Assembly (NCBI GenBank): GCA_016184345.1
Contig: JACPCV010000006.1
Coordinates: 1 to 64,000, forward strand
DNA length: 64,000 bases
Source: Candidatus Woesearchaeota archaeon
GTDB taxonomy: Archaea; Nanobdellota; Nanobdellia; Woesearchaeales; UBA10216
Reading direction: 5' to 3'
This document shows positions 24,713 to 32,569 of this stretch, piece after piece (the first letter of the stretch is position 1; every line of letters begins with the position of its first letter). Under the pieces are notes generated by a model. The model searched no databases. It was not told the origin of the DNA and saw nothing but the letters and a program-made list of their open reading frames with translations. The position numbers were made by a program, and so were the translations under genes.

Positions 24713-26113
24713 TTACAACTCGCTTATCGTTGCCATTGCAAGCCTTGTTTCCTCAGGCTTGACTGTTGAGCTCATTGCCACAACGCACTTTACCTGGGCC
24801 ATTTCAGCTGCCTTTACCAGGTCGCGGTCTATTGTGCCGTCAAGGACAATAGCGTAAACGTTCGTAAGGCTCCTGAGCGTTGACTGCAGCTCAGCCAGGG
24901 GCACTTTCCCGAGCACGTTGAGCTTCTCGTCAAAGAGGTATGCCCCCCTTGTTCCGATTAGCGTGCCTGAAATCTCCCTGAATATGCTTTTCTCGTTTTG
25001 CGAGAGCTGCTTGGGGCCCTGCTCCCTTTGCTCGGGCTGCTCAAACCTGGGCTCTCTCTCCCTGTCAAACCTCTGTTCCCTCGAAGGCATTCTCCTGCCT
25101 TGCATCATTGGAGGCCTCCTGTTAGCCATGCCTGCCTGATTAGGGACAGCCGGCATGCTGGAAGGCGCCCTGACCTGCCTGAACTCAGGGGTGAACTCCC
25201 TTCTTGGCTCCTGTGTAGATTGTATACCATCTTCCTTTCCGGCCCTCTCTGCAGCCCTGCTGTCCTGCCTCTCGGTTCTTTCAGCTTTTTCAAGCCTGAG
25301 CTGCTCAGGAACGACCCTTGAGCGGAGCGCCTTGTGGATTTCCTTCTTCTCAAGCTCCTCAACTTCCTTGCCGTCAGGCGCTTTCGTCACATAGTCTATT
25401 TCTGCGACGTCAATGAGCTCTTTTAGTATCAGGTCTCCCCCGCGGTCGCCGTCCACAAATGCGGTGAGCACTTTCTTCTTGCTCAGCTCGGCTATGCTCG
25501 GCGGCACTGACGTGCCGTTCATTCCTATGACGTTCTTGAAGCCGTGCTTGAGGAGGTTCATGACGTCAGCCCTTCCCTCTACGACTATGACCTCTTCGCT
25601 CTCTGCAACTGCTGGCCCGGCTGGCAGCCTGTCAGGCCCGTATTCTATGGCTTCCATTACCCTGACTGCCTTTGAAACCTCCTCGGCTAATTCGCCTGAG
25701 TCAGGCATTACCGTGTCTACCATTGTCTTGAGCAACTCCTTTGCGCGGTCAATGACATAGCCGCGCTTGCTTATCCTTACGTCTTCTATGTTCTCAACCT
25801 TCAGCCGGGCATTGCATGGCCCTATCCTCTGGATTATTTCAAGGGCTGCTGCAATGATTGCTGTCTCTGCCTTGTCAAGTGAGGAAGGTACTGTTATGGT
25901 TCCGGAGGTCTTGCCCACCCTTATTTCAGTGTCAACTTCTATTCTGCCTATCCTTCCTGAGCGCTGCAGTTCCCTGAGCTCAAGGTCTGCGCCAAGAAGG
26001 CCTTCTGTCTGGCCGAATACCGCCCCTATCACGTCGGGCCTGTCCACAACGCCATCTATCTGGATGGTTGAGTGTATGATGTACTTTGCTGATACTGGAC
26101 TTATCTTTCCCAT
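24713..26113 (-). CDS. dnaG: Archaeal DnaG-type primase/exosome protein
   Basis: The protein begins MGKISPVSAKYIIHSTIQ, the conserved start of archaeal DnaG, and contains a TOPRIM domain (EEVIVVEGRADVMNLLKHG, then TAFVDGDRGGDLI). Residues of about 270-370 form a long Arg/Glu/Pro/Gln-rich linker, presumably disordered. Archaeal DnaG is found with the RNA exosome as well as having primase activity. The ATG at 26113 follows an SD-like GAGGCGA; an in-frame TTG at 26119 is unlikely. Confidence 0.92.
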   Translation of the reverse strand: MGKISPVSAKYIIHSTIQIDGVVDRPDVIGAVFGQTEGLLGADLELRELQRSGRIGRIEVDTEIRVGKTSGTITVPSSLDKAETAIIAAALEIIQRIGPCNARLKVENIEDVRISKRGYVIDRAKELLKTMVDTVMPDSGELAEEVSKAVRVMEAIEYGPDRLPAGPAVAESEEVIVVEGRADVMNLLKHGFKNVIGMNGTSVPPSIAELSKKKVLTAFVDGDRGGDLILKELIDVAEIDYVTKAPDGKEVEELEKKEIHKALRSRVVPEQLRLEKAERTERQDSRAAERAGKEDGIQSTQEPRREFTPEFRQVRAPSSMPAVPNQAGMANRRPPMMQGRRMPSREQRFDREREPRFEQPEQREQGPKQLSQNEKSIFREISGTLIGTRGAYLFDEKLNVLGKVPLAELQSTLRSLTNVYAIVLDGTIDRDLVKAAEMAQVKCVVAMSSTVKPEETRLAMATISEL

Positions 26114-26663
26114 CTTCAAATCGCCTCGTGTTTAGGCACTCTAGAACAAGCCACAAAAAGCGTCAATGCAAACTTGAGATTGCCAATAACCGCTGCCGGA
26201 GTTGTTAGCAGGCTGGATAGCCCTTGGCCACTCAGCCGGTTAGTTAGCCGGCAGATTTGTCAGTTACAATCTGCAACTTTGTTGGATGAATGGAAATGCA
26301 AAGCGGCTTTTGCCGCCCCATTATTTTGTGCTTGCCACCAGTTGGTGCCTTTTAATCTTGTTTTTCTCCTATGAACCTGATGAATATGATGAAAATGTCG
26401 CCCGATACTAACCCCCGAATTCCTGGCCAGCCATTGGGCAAGCTTGTCCGGGTAACTCTGCACCGGGCTGAGTGCATATTGTGGCTCCTGTATCATCCAA
26501 AGCCATCTCGGCTCTGTCACAGAAGGACCGTATATGCACCCTTGAATGACGTAAGAGGTAGTGTGATTCACCCATTAATAAACTTTTGTATAGTGCAATA
26601 TTCACTTAGCAGTGGTGATAATAGAAAGGTTTATAAATGGCATACTTACGCTTACCTGATAAA
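26114..26663. other. Gene-poor 550-bp region with several hairpins
   Basis: No convincing gene. Two frames (26371-26712 plus and 26260-26571 minus) oppose each other and lack well-placed promoters. Stem-loops on both strands: CTGCCGG/CCGGCAG (26193-26253 region), GCAGATT/AATCTGC with a bulge (26251-26274), GCGGC-tttt-GCCGC (26303-26316) and CACC-agtt-GGTG (26336-26347). The segment 26190-26350 could encode a structured RNA. The promoter of the next gene starts at 26604. Confidence 0.4.
26604..26637 (+). promoter_or_regulatory. ACTTNNAAGT-N16-TATA promoter (site 3)
   Basis: ACTTAGCAGT at 26604-26613 (one mismatch), 16 bp, TATA TTTATAAA at 26630-26637. It drives the orphan gene starting at 26664. 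Confidence 0.65.
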
Positions 26664-27068
26664 ATGCCAACGCTGGAAGAGCTTATCGGAGAAAATCACA
26701 CGATTAATATAGCTATCACTGGTAGTGGTGATGAGAAGGTGGCATTTCTTGAGAAAAACTCTGGTTTAGCCAGGCAGCTGCTTGAAATGGGCTTCAATGG
26801 TTTTCACATCTACGAAGTATCGCGCGGCAGCGAATGGAAAGAGAAATTTGTGAGAGTAAGCCAAGACTATGAAAGCGTTTGGAAGCCCTTAGGATTTACA
26901 CCATCACACATCGCTAAGATTGTAAGAGGCAAGGGTTGGGAGCAAAAGCTCCACTGGATTGAAACAAGGTATGAAGCATCAGCTTACACGCCAACTTCAG
27001 TAGCACAGACAATGCAAAAGAAAGACTGGGCGAAAAGGCTTGGGTATGAAATCTTCGCGGTGGCGTAA
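26664..27068 (+). CDS. Orphan protein, palindrome-promoter set
   Basis: 134 residues, soluble, no recognised family. The middle has repeated Trp-Lys/Arg pairs (GSEWKEKFVRV, GKGWEQKLHWIE, KKDWAKRLGY), suggesting a short repeating helical unit. The ATG at 26664 lies about 30 nt after TATA TTTATAAA; the frame extends to 26637, inside the promoter, and is ignored there. Its promoter carries the ACTTNNAAGT box at the fixed 16-bp distance. Confidence 0.55.
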   Translation: MPTLEELIGENHTINIAITGSGDEKVAFLEKNSGLARQLLEMGFNGFHIYEVSRGSEWKEKFVRVSQDYESVWKPLGFTPSHIAKIVRGKGWEQKLHWIETRYEASAYTPTSVAQTMQKKDWAKRLGYEIFAVA

Positions 27069-27120
27069 CATATTCAATGCTGCGAAAACTCTATAAACAG
27101 CGTTATGTTCTGCTTCTGTA

Positions 27121-27846
27121 ATGGCAAGGAAATTCCGCGAGCGCTTCAAGACTGAAAATGACGTTTTTGACCAGTTCACAATCCGCAACCTGTTCGTTCT
27201 GAGCAGGAAGGACCATTTCGTTGAGGATACGCTTTCTCCCCTGTCAATTGGCAAGGAGGCCAATGTTTTCACTGCCGCTTCCAAAGATGGCGGCAGGGTC
27301 GTCATAAAAATTTACCGTCTTGAGACTGCTGATTTCAACAGGATGTATGACTACATTGGCGCTGACCCCCGCTACACCAGCCTGAAGAAGAAGCAGCGCG
27401 AGGTCATTTTTGCGTGGTGCCAGAGGGAGTACCGCAACCTTATGGCGTGCAGGGAAGCAGGGGTGAGGGCTCCTCTTCCGCTTGCCTTCCTGAAGAACAT
27501 TCTTGTTATGACTCAGGTTGGCGATGAGCAGCCGGCACAGAAGATTAAGGATGACATTCCGAAGCACCCAAAGGAATTCTTTGCTGAAACAATTGGGCAG
27601 ATTAAGAAGCTTTTCCATTATGGCTATGTGCATTCTGACCTGTCAAAGTTCAACCTCCTTAACCTGGACCAGCGCCCTGTGCTGATTGACGTCTCCCAGA
27701 TGATTCCAACGAATGCCCCAAACGCCTATGAGTATCTAAAGCGTGACGTTGAGAACGTTTCTGACTTCTTCAGAAGGCTGGGTGTGAAGATTGACAACGA
27801 AAAGGTGTTCAGGGAAATTGTTGCTGTTGGGACGAAGAAGGTTTAG
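27121..27846 (+). CDS. rio1: RIO1-family protein kinase
   Basis: 241 residues with RIO1 motifs: SIGKEANVFTA (the glycine-rich loop variant), VVIKIYR (catalytic Lys), YVHSDLSKFNLL (catalytic loop, where RIO1 usually has HADLSEYN) and LIDVSQM (metal-binding Asp). RIO1 acts in late small-subunit ribosome maturation. It is close to the minimal kinase length. The stop TAG at 27846 abuts the end of the convergent VapC gene. Confidence 0.9.
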   Translation: MARKFRERFKTENDVFDQFTIRNLFVLSRKDHFVEDTLSPLSIGKEANVFTAASKDGGRVVIKIYRLETADFNRMYDYIGADPRYTSLKKKQREVIFAWCQREYRNLMACREAGVRAPLPLAFLKNILVMTQVGDEQPAQKIKDDIPKHPKEFFAETIGQIKKLFHYGYVHSDLSKFNLLNLDQRPVLIDVSQMIPTNAPNAYEYLKRDVENVSDFFRRLGVKIDNEKVFREIVAVGTKKV

Positions 27847-28257
27847 CTATCCGTCGTAAAACTCAACGTAGCCTTTCGCTTTTTTCTTGATTTCATCATC
27901 AAAGGTGACTAGCTTTGTTTCATTTTGTTTTGCGGCATTCACAATGACCGCATCGGCTCCTTTCAGCCCTGTTTTAATGGCAACGTCGCTTGCCAAAGAA
28001 GCGTCAAGGTTACTTATTGGAATGATAGTAAGTAGTTCTTTTTCAGCAATGGCCTCCATGGCGTTTTTGATCTCTGTTGCTTCTGCTTCGCTTCTGTTCC
28101 TCCTGATGACACCACAAAGTTCTGCCAGCGATAACGCAGAAACGAGCCCTCGAATTTCACTCCGAAATATGCTGTCCCTCACTATCTTTGCCTTTTCGTG
28201 ATGTGCGTCTGGTATGAAAAAGGAAACCAGGCAGGAAGTGTCCAAAAACACATTCAT
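27847..28257 (-). CDS. VapC-like PIN-domain toxin
   Basis: 136 residues: MNVFLDTSCLVSFFI (first Asp), ALSLAELCGVI (Glu), GADAVIVNAA (Asp) and LVTFDDEIKK (Asp) fit the PIN ribonuclease fold. The gene lies 6 nt downstream of an AbrB-type antitoxin on the same strand, so together they form a VapBC-like module, distinct from the pair at 4 kb. RNA target unknown. Confidence 0.8.
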   Translation of the reverse strand: MNVFLDTSCLVSFFIPDAHHEKAKIVRDSIFRSEIRGLVSALSLAELCGVIRRNRSEAEATEIKNAMEAIAEKELLTIIPISNLDASLASDVAIKTGLKGADAVIVNAAKQNETKLVTFDDEIKKKAKGYVEFYDG

Positions 28258-28263
28258 CTGCTT

Positions 28264-28512
28264 TCATCTCCTTTCCCTGCGTACTGCTTCTACAGAGTCA
28301 AGTCCCTTTGGCCACTTAGCGGAGACCCTGGCTGCAAGCTCGTCGAATGATTTCATCAGCTTGTCAGCGTCAAATGGCCTTATTAGTATGCCTTCATTGG
28401 TAATCCGTTCTTCCACCATGCCGCCTTCCTTCAAGCCAAGCTCATCACGAAGCTTTTTCTTGAGCACAATCTGCCCTTTGGGCCCGATTTTACTTACCGC
28501 TGTAAGAGTCAT
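28264..28512 (-). CDS. AbrB/MazE-type antitoxin
   Basis: About 82 residues: TAVSKIGPKGQIVLKKKLRDELGL is the SpoVT/AbrB swapped-hairpin DNA-binding motif, followed by a helical tail (DKLMKSFDELAARVSAKWP) that would hold the PIN toxin. Two ATGs are close: 28518 and 28512. A minus-strand TATA (ttaaatataag, 28531-28541) favours 28512 for a leaderless message. The complex probably represses its own promoter. Confidence 0.75.
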   Translation of the reverse strand: MTLTAVSKIGPKGQIVLKKKLRDELGLKEGGMVEERITNEGILIRPFDADKLMKSFDELAARVSAKWPKGLDSVEAVRRERR

Positions 28513-28605
28513 ACCCATTAAATAGTTATACTTATATTTAAGTCTTACTATTTTGGCAGTGGGAAATGCTGTTAAGGGAAAATAGCTGCTGTAGGCAATA
28601 TTGTT

Positions 28606-28639
28606 TCTTAAAAGTAGTAAAAATAGAAAAACTTAAATA
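28606..28639 (+). promoter_or_regulatory. ACTTNNAAGT-N16-TATA promoter (site 4)
   Basis: TCTTAAAAGT at 28606-28615 (one mismatch), 16 bp, TATA CTTAAATA at 28632-28639. The spacer AGTAAAAATAGAAAAA differs from that of site 5 by only one base. It drives the orphan gene starting at 28662. Confidence 0.65.
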
Positions 28640-28661
28640 CTTGATTGGACCACTTTGAATT

Positions 28662-29114
28662 ATGTCTAAAGATTTGGATGGAATAATAAAAGAAGTTTAC
28701 GTTTTACGTGATGATCATGCAATATGGACTGTAACTACTGTCGTATATGTAGAATCTTCTGATCCAGGAGTATCCACGTTTTCCTTGTATGAGCATGGAG
28801 GTATAGATAAGGGTCCTAAACAGCTTTTCCGAGAATACTTCAACAAACTGGGGAAAATTGGACTGCCTGATGCAAGAGACGCTGGAAAGGAATTTGGTGG
28901 TTTAGCAAGTAGACTTGATGAAATATACAATTTAAGTATACCTCAAGACCAAGCAAGAGTAAAGAACGAAAGGCAAGAATTGGAAACTAAATTAGCGAAG
29001 TTAAACCAAAGGGTAACTAAAGCATTGAATGGTGTTCCTGTTGTTGTTAATGTAACTCCCTGGCCTCTTAGGTCCACCCAGAGTTATAAGGTAACTCTGA
29101 ATAAAAAGCAGTAA
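28662..29114 (+). CDS. Orphan protein, palindrome-promoter set
   Basis: 150 residues, clearly AT-rich in codon choice compared with neighbouring housekeeping genes, with no recognised domain. There is an N-terminal beta-rich half (VYVLRDDHAIWTVTTVVYVE) and a helical stretch of possible coiled coil (ARVKNERQELETKLAKLNQ). TATA CTTAAATA is about 27 nt upstream of the ATG. It belongs to the group of orphan genes sharing the upstream palindrome; the AT bias suggests recent acquisition. Confidence 0.55.
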   Translation: MSKDLDGIIKEVYVLRDDHAIWTVTTVVYVESSDPGVSTFSLYEHGGIDKGPKQLFREYFNKLGKIGLPDARDAGKEFGGLASRLDEIYNLSIPQDQARVKNERQELETKLAKLNQRVTKALNGVPVVVNVTPWPLRSTQSYKVTLNKKQ

Positions 29115-29184
29115 TTAGGGCGAGCCAAAACAGTTCTTAAAACCAAATACGTTCTTTCAAGCTTGCATTAAAAATCCAAAAAAG

Positions 29185-29298
29185 AAAAAGGTCCCCAAGC
29201 ATAACGCTTGAGGACGCTGTCCTTTTTTGCCTTCATTGTTGGTTGTTGGGGGTGGTAAATGAAGGCAAAGAAAGCTCACCTAAGTTGGTGAATGTGAG
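29185..29298. other. Structured intergenic region between convergent genes
   Basis: Between the orphan gene (ends 29114) and ftsZ (ends 29314). Stems: AAAAAGG/CCTTTTT (29185-29227), with GTCC.CAAGC/GCTTG.GGAC nested inside (29191-29215); an 11-bp perfect stem TTGCCTTCATT/AATGAAGGCAA (29227-29268) with a G-rich loop; and CTCAC/GTGAG (29275-29298). It may include bidirectional terminators or a small RNA. No promoter is obvious. Confidence 0.45.
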
Positions 29299-29313
29299 TC
29301 CTCTGCCTCGGGC

Positions 29314-30396
29314 CTATACTATCTCAATGCCGAGCTCGTCGTCAACCCTGGCTGACATTCCTGAGCGCACTGCTGCAGCTCTCTGCTTGTCAACCTTTCC
29401 CAGTATCCACGGGCTCTTTACGCCTGTGATAATGGTCATGACGGTTATCTTGCCCTTCATTGACTCGGCTACCCTTGCTCCCCAGATGACGTTTGCGTCC
29501 TCATCCAGGCTTTCTGTAACGAGCTCGCCAATGCGGTTTATCTCATCAAGCGTCATGTCAGGCCCCCCGCTTACATGGATGAGAGCTCCTGTTGCTCCCT
29601 TGTAGCTTATGTCAAGGAGCGGGTTGCTTAGGGCTCCTTGGACAGCTTCTTCAACACGGTTGTTGGTGTCAGAGCTTCCTACGCCGATTGCGGCCACTCC
29701 GCCGTTGCTCATGATTGCCTTGACGTCTGCGAAGTCGAGGTTGACCAGGGATGGCACTGCAATTGTCTCGACTATTCCCTTGATCATTGTTGCAATGAGC
29801 TCGTTGGCTACGGCAAAGGCCTGTTCAATGGGCAGGTTGCCTGCTATCTGGACAAGCCTGTTATTGTCTATGACGATTACTGTGTCAGAAACCTGCCTGA
29901 GCTGCTGCAGCCCGAACTCTGCCTTGTCAATCCTGGCACGTTCAATCTTGAAAGGCATTGTGACTGTGCCGATGACGATTGCATCATTCTCCTTTGCTAC
30001 TTTGGCAACGACAGGTGCAGAGCCTGTTCCTGTCCCCCCTCCCATTCCTGCGCAGACAAATACCATGTCTGCCCCTTTGAGGGCTTCCTTGATTTCCTGG
30101 ATTGTCTCCTTTGCTGCTTCCGCTCCTTTTTCAGGGTAGCCGCCGCATCCCAGTCCCCTTGTCAGGTCTCTTCCTATGAGGAACTTCTTGTCAGCAGTAG
30201 TAAAGTCAAGATGCTGTTTGTCTGTGTTGCATGCTATAATCTCAGCACCCTTTATTCCTTTTTTGTAGAGCCACGACACCATATTGTTGCCTGCCCCACC
30301 TGCGCCAATTACTTTTATGTTGGCTTGGCCTACCATTGCCTGTGCTACGTCTAAGTCCTGTGCGCTTTTCAATGCGTCCTGTACGATAAAGTCCAT
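29314..30396 (-). CDS. ftsZ: Cell-division GTPase FtsZ
   Basis: The tubulin-like signatures are present: [15 protein letters not shown], the GTP loop [12 protein letters not shown] and the T7 loop [17 protein letters not shown]. FtsZ polymerises at mid-cell to form the division ring. The ATG at 30396 ([10 protein letters not shown]) follows SD GGGGTGG; an in-frame GTG/ATT-rich extension to 30486 covers an untranslated leader. The leader contains hairpin E3 (30435-30470), and upstream lie iterated TGTCC sites (30591-30661), so expression is probably regulated. Confidence 0.95.
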   Translation of the reverse strand: MDFIVQDALKSAQDLDVAQAMVGQANIKVIGAGGAGNNMVSWLYKKGIKGAEIIACNTDKQHLDFTTADKKFLIGRDLTRGLGCGGYPEKGAEAAKETIQEIKEALKGADMVFVCAGMGGGTGTGSAPVVAKVAKENDAIVIGTVTMPFKIERARIDKAEFGLQQLRQVSDTVIVIDNNRLVQIAGNLPIEQAFAVANELIATMIKGIVETIAVPSLVNLDFADVKAIMSNGGVAAIGVGSSDTNNRVEEAVQGALSNPLLDISYKGATGALIHVSGGPDMTLDEINRIGELVTESLDEDANVIWGARVAESMKGKITVMTIITGVKSPWILGKVDKQRAAAVRSGMSARVDDELGIEIV

Positions 30397-30434
30397 TCCA
30401 ATCCACCCCGCTTTCGCAGTTTTTGTTGTTTTTA

Positions 30435-30470
30435 TTTTTTTGATAAACCCTTTTGCTAAAAGGGTTTCAT
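30435..30470 (-). repeat. Palindromic element E3 in the ftsZ leader
   Basis: TTTTTTTGAT then AAACCCTTTT-gct-AAAAGGGTTT (10-bp perfect stem, 3-nt loop) then CAT. The left flank and stem layout match E1 (15983-16016). In the ftsZ transcript it forms a hairpin followed by ATCAAAAAAA, about 40 nt before the SD. Confidence 0.65.
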
Positions 30471-30539
30471 ACACAACTGTAATCATGAACTTATCTACTG
30501 CAGCATATGTTTTATGTTATGTAGTTGGTGTTACAGTAA

Positions 30540-30661
30540 TGTTTAAATACTACAGTTATGTATATTTCCAGCTAGAACGAGCAGTTTCGATGTCCAGTCA
30601 AACTGTCCGATATGTCCAAACAAATTGTCCGATAATGTCCGATTAAACCCGGCCGTTGTCC
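30540..30661 (-). promoter_or_regulatory. ftsZ promoter with tandem TGTCC sites
   Basis: A minus-strand TATA (tatttaaac, near 30542-30550) lies upstream of ftsZ. TGTCC occurs at 30591, 30604, 30613, 30626, 30636 and 30657. The first four form two 22-23-bp units (TGTCC-N8-TGTCCGATA), followed by a partial unit. Such regular spacing upstream of the TATA box suggests binding sites for a regulator of division. The rest of 30487-30796 holds no gene. Confidence 0.55.
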
Positions 30662-30796
30662 AGACGAGCGAGTTTAGTCCCGATTTCTGATTTTTTCCCA
30701 AAAAAACTAAAGTGAAGCCTTTTCCTTGATATATAAAGTATTTAAGCATTTCGCAATTTAAATATATATACTATAACGTAATACAAGTAGACTAGT

Positions 30797-30946
30797 ATGG
30801 CAAAATCTACGTTTGTTCGTTTAAATAGAATAATTTTAACGCCCCAAGCGCTAAATAGCCCAAAGCTAAAGAATTATGCAACACAACAGCCCAGTAAGTC
30901 ACCAATAAAGTTATCACTAAGATGTAGTAAAAATAGAAAAGCTTAA
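30797..30946 (+). CDS. Possible small basic protein
   Basis: A 49-codon frame (MAKSTFVRLNRIILTPQ...). A strong TATA (tttaaatatatata, 30757-30771) lies about 30 nt upstream of the ATG, the usual distance for leaderless genes here. The product is basic and unrecognised. Its stop falls inside the TATA box of the next gene. Promoter strength is the only support. Confidence 0.35.
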   Translation: MAKSTFVRLNRIILTPQALNSPKLKNYATQQPSKSPIKLSLRCSKNRKA

Positions 30947-30949
30947 ATA
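30916..30949 (+). promoter_or_regulatory. ACTTNNAAGT-N16-TATA promoter (site 5)
   Basis: ACTAAGATGT at 30916-30925 (two mismatches), 16 bp AGTAAAAATAGAAAAG, TATA CTTAAATA at 30942-30949. Spacer nearly identical to site 4. It drives the orphan gene at 30976. Confidence 0.55.
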
Positions 30950-30975
30950 CTGGCTTGCCCTTTAACGCAAGTAAC

Positions 30976-31938
30976 ATGGCAGAAAACAGCAGTGCAGCAA
31001 TAGAGTTCCTTGTTGAGAAGCTTAAACAGGAGTCTTATGGCCATGTAAGTAGCAAACTCATTCTTCCCGGACCGCAGGAGTACACAACTGTAGCTTTTCT
31101 AAATGTATCATCCGACAAGGAATATCTTACTTTGAAGACGCCATCAGAATTATCACGTTTATTTGAAGGTTTAAATATACCAGGGAGTTGGGGTGAAGAA
31201 GAACATTTGGGAAGAGTGCCTCTTGGCAGTGTTGAGGATAAAGTTTTAACTATAGAACTGCCTGTTATTACAGATCGTTTTGCAGCCGGCCCATTTCGCT
31301 TTGGGAAAAAGGCTGAAAGACTCCCCTACAGAGTTGGAGTAGTGAGCTTTCAAAAATCTGGCTGGTCTGAAATCTCCTACCTTGCCCGTGCAGAGAAGGA
31401 TGATAACATAGGAGGTCATCTTAGTGTAGGCATATATGTCAGTGCACCGGACAATTTGGCTGACATGTTCATGAGCCATGCAGAAGGGCATCCGAATGAT
31501 GTTATGAAGATCCTGTCAGATGGCTTGTTCCCACGGCTATTTGAGAATGAACACGAATACAAAGTCGAAGAACATCAAGATGATGTGATAAGAGCAAGGC
31601 CTATAGGCATAGGAAGAAGGGGTGGAGAGATGTACTTCAGGAACTTGAGCCCTGATGAGCTTCAGCGTAAAGGCTTTGAGTTTGGCACACCTTATTTCAG
31701 CATGAAAAATGAGCTATGGAAAACCATGAGTGATATGTTTCGCGAATATGAAAAGACAGGTCAGGAAGGTGTTATGGAGATGATGAAAACAAGTCCTAGT
31801 GCCAATACTGCGTATAATGTGCTTACAGAATTGCAAAAGCTGGGCATAAAAGTACAGCCTCAGCCGCCGGTTTTTGCAGAACTTACGGGGCAAAAGTCTA
31901 TCATCAACCCTAAAAAGCTGCATTACACGCCTTCTTAA
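30976..31938 (+). CDS. Orphan protein, palindrome-promoter set
   Basis: 320 residues, soluble, mixed alpha/beta, no recognised family. Blocks such as EEEHLGRVPLGSVEDKV and PIGIGRRGGEMYFRNLSPDE do not match anything I know. A C-terminal helical part (MFREYEKTGQEGVMEMMK) precedes a short basic end. The ATG at 30976 is about 30 nt after TATA CTTAAATA; an in-frame TTG at 30955 is too close to the TATA. Codons are AT-biased, as in the other orphan genes with this promoter. Confidence 0.6.
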   Translation: MAENSSAAIEFLVEKLKQESYGHVSSKLILPGPQEYTTVAFLNVSSDKEYLTLKTPSELSRLFEGLNIPGSWGEEEHLGRVPLGSVEDKVLTIELPVITDRFAAGPFRFGKKAERLPYRVGVVSFQKSGWSEISYLARAEKDDNIGGHLSVGIYVSAPDNLADMFMSHAEGHPNDVMKILSDGLFPRLFENEHEYKVEEHQDDVIRARPIGIGRRGGEMYFRNLSPDELQRKGFEFGTPYFSMKNELWKTMSDMFREYEKTGQEGVMEMMKTSPSANTAYNVLTELQKLGIKVQPQPPVFAELTGQKSIINPKKLHYTPS

Positions 31939-31990
31939 AATCAGAATAATGTGGAAAAGTTTAAATTAAGCAACCGTTAGCCGTTTTACT

Positions 31991-32272
31991 GTGCCTACTG
32001 ATTACAGGTTAGCTACTGAAGCGATTGGCCGCGCGATGAAGTCCGCAGCTAATGGGATTGATTATCTTGTGGGCGGAGATTACAAATCTGCATTTGCCTT
32101 CGCCGGGATTGGTTCTGGTCTGGAAGCTGAACCCAGCCGTGAGTTGTATAGTGGAAAAGGCGGGGAACGGCCCTCGATTGATGCTTACATAAGTGCTTCC
32201 GATAACTCAACAAAGCCAATCACAAATATTCCTACAGCGAAAGAAGTTCTTTACAGGCTGAGTAATCTCTGA
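31991..32272 (+). CDS. Small hypothetical protein, GTG start
   Basis: 93 residues starting with GTG at 31991; TATA gtttaaatt (near 31957-31966) is about 28 nt upstream, so a leaderless GTG is likely. Composition is Ala/Ser/Gly-rich (IGRAMKSAANGIDYLVGG). No motif recognised. A stem-loop with a T-run follows 27 nt after the stop and probably ends its transcript. Confidence 0.5.
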   Translation: MPTDYRLATEAIGRAMKSAANGIDYLVGGDYKSAFAFAGIGSGLEAEPSRELYSGKGGERPSIDAYISASDNSTKPITNIPTAKEVLYRLSNL

Positions 32273-32298
32273 GAATAAAGAAAACCAGGCTTCCAACC

Positions 32299-32331
32299 GG
32301 CCAATGCGGCTTGATAGTTGGCGTTTTTTTT
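32299..32331 (+). terminator. Stem-loop plus T9 terminator
   Basis: GCCAA (32299-32303) pairs with TTGGC (32317-32321), followed by G and nine T. It is positioned shortly after the stop at 32272. Confidence 0.6.
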
Positions 32332-32569
32332 TGGAATAGCTGGGCTTTTTTTGCAATCGGTTGCGCTTGGCAAGACTGCATCTGCCCTTTCCGCCACCGC
32401 ATCGTTACCCACTTTGTTTCAGGCGGGTGTCATTTTCACGGTCGGCAAACCTGTGTCCTGAATTTCTCCTATCGTGTGCACTTTATGCATCACCTCACAG
32501 TTTATCCTTATTCAGGACAGATGTCATATAGTTAAACGGCTATTTATAATTTGGCTATATACGGCAATA
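32332..32569. other. Non-coding gap with a 10-bp inverted repeat
   Basis: No gene seen. TGTCCTGAAT (32454-32463) is perfectly complementary to 32510-32519 across 46 bp. The enclosed sequence on the minus strand includes GTGATGC and CTGA-like boxes, faintly like a C/D-box RNA, but guide regions are not evident. Confidence 0.35.

Noticed and set aside
26260..26571. 103-codon minus-strand frame after dnaG
   Set aside because: GTG start poorly placed against the nearest TATA, unusual composition (His, Trp, Gln clusters), and it overlaps strong hairpins.
30591..30661. CRISPR array
   Set aside because: TGTCC units are too short and closely spaced, without spacers of proper length; they look like regulator sites.
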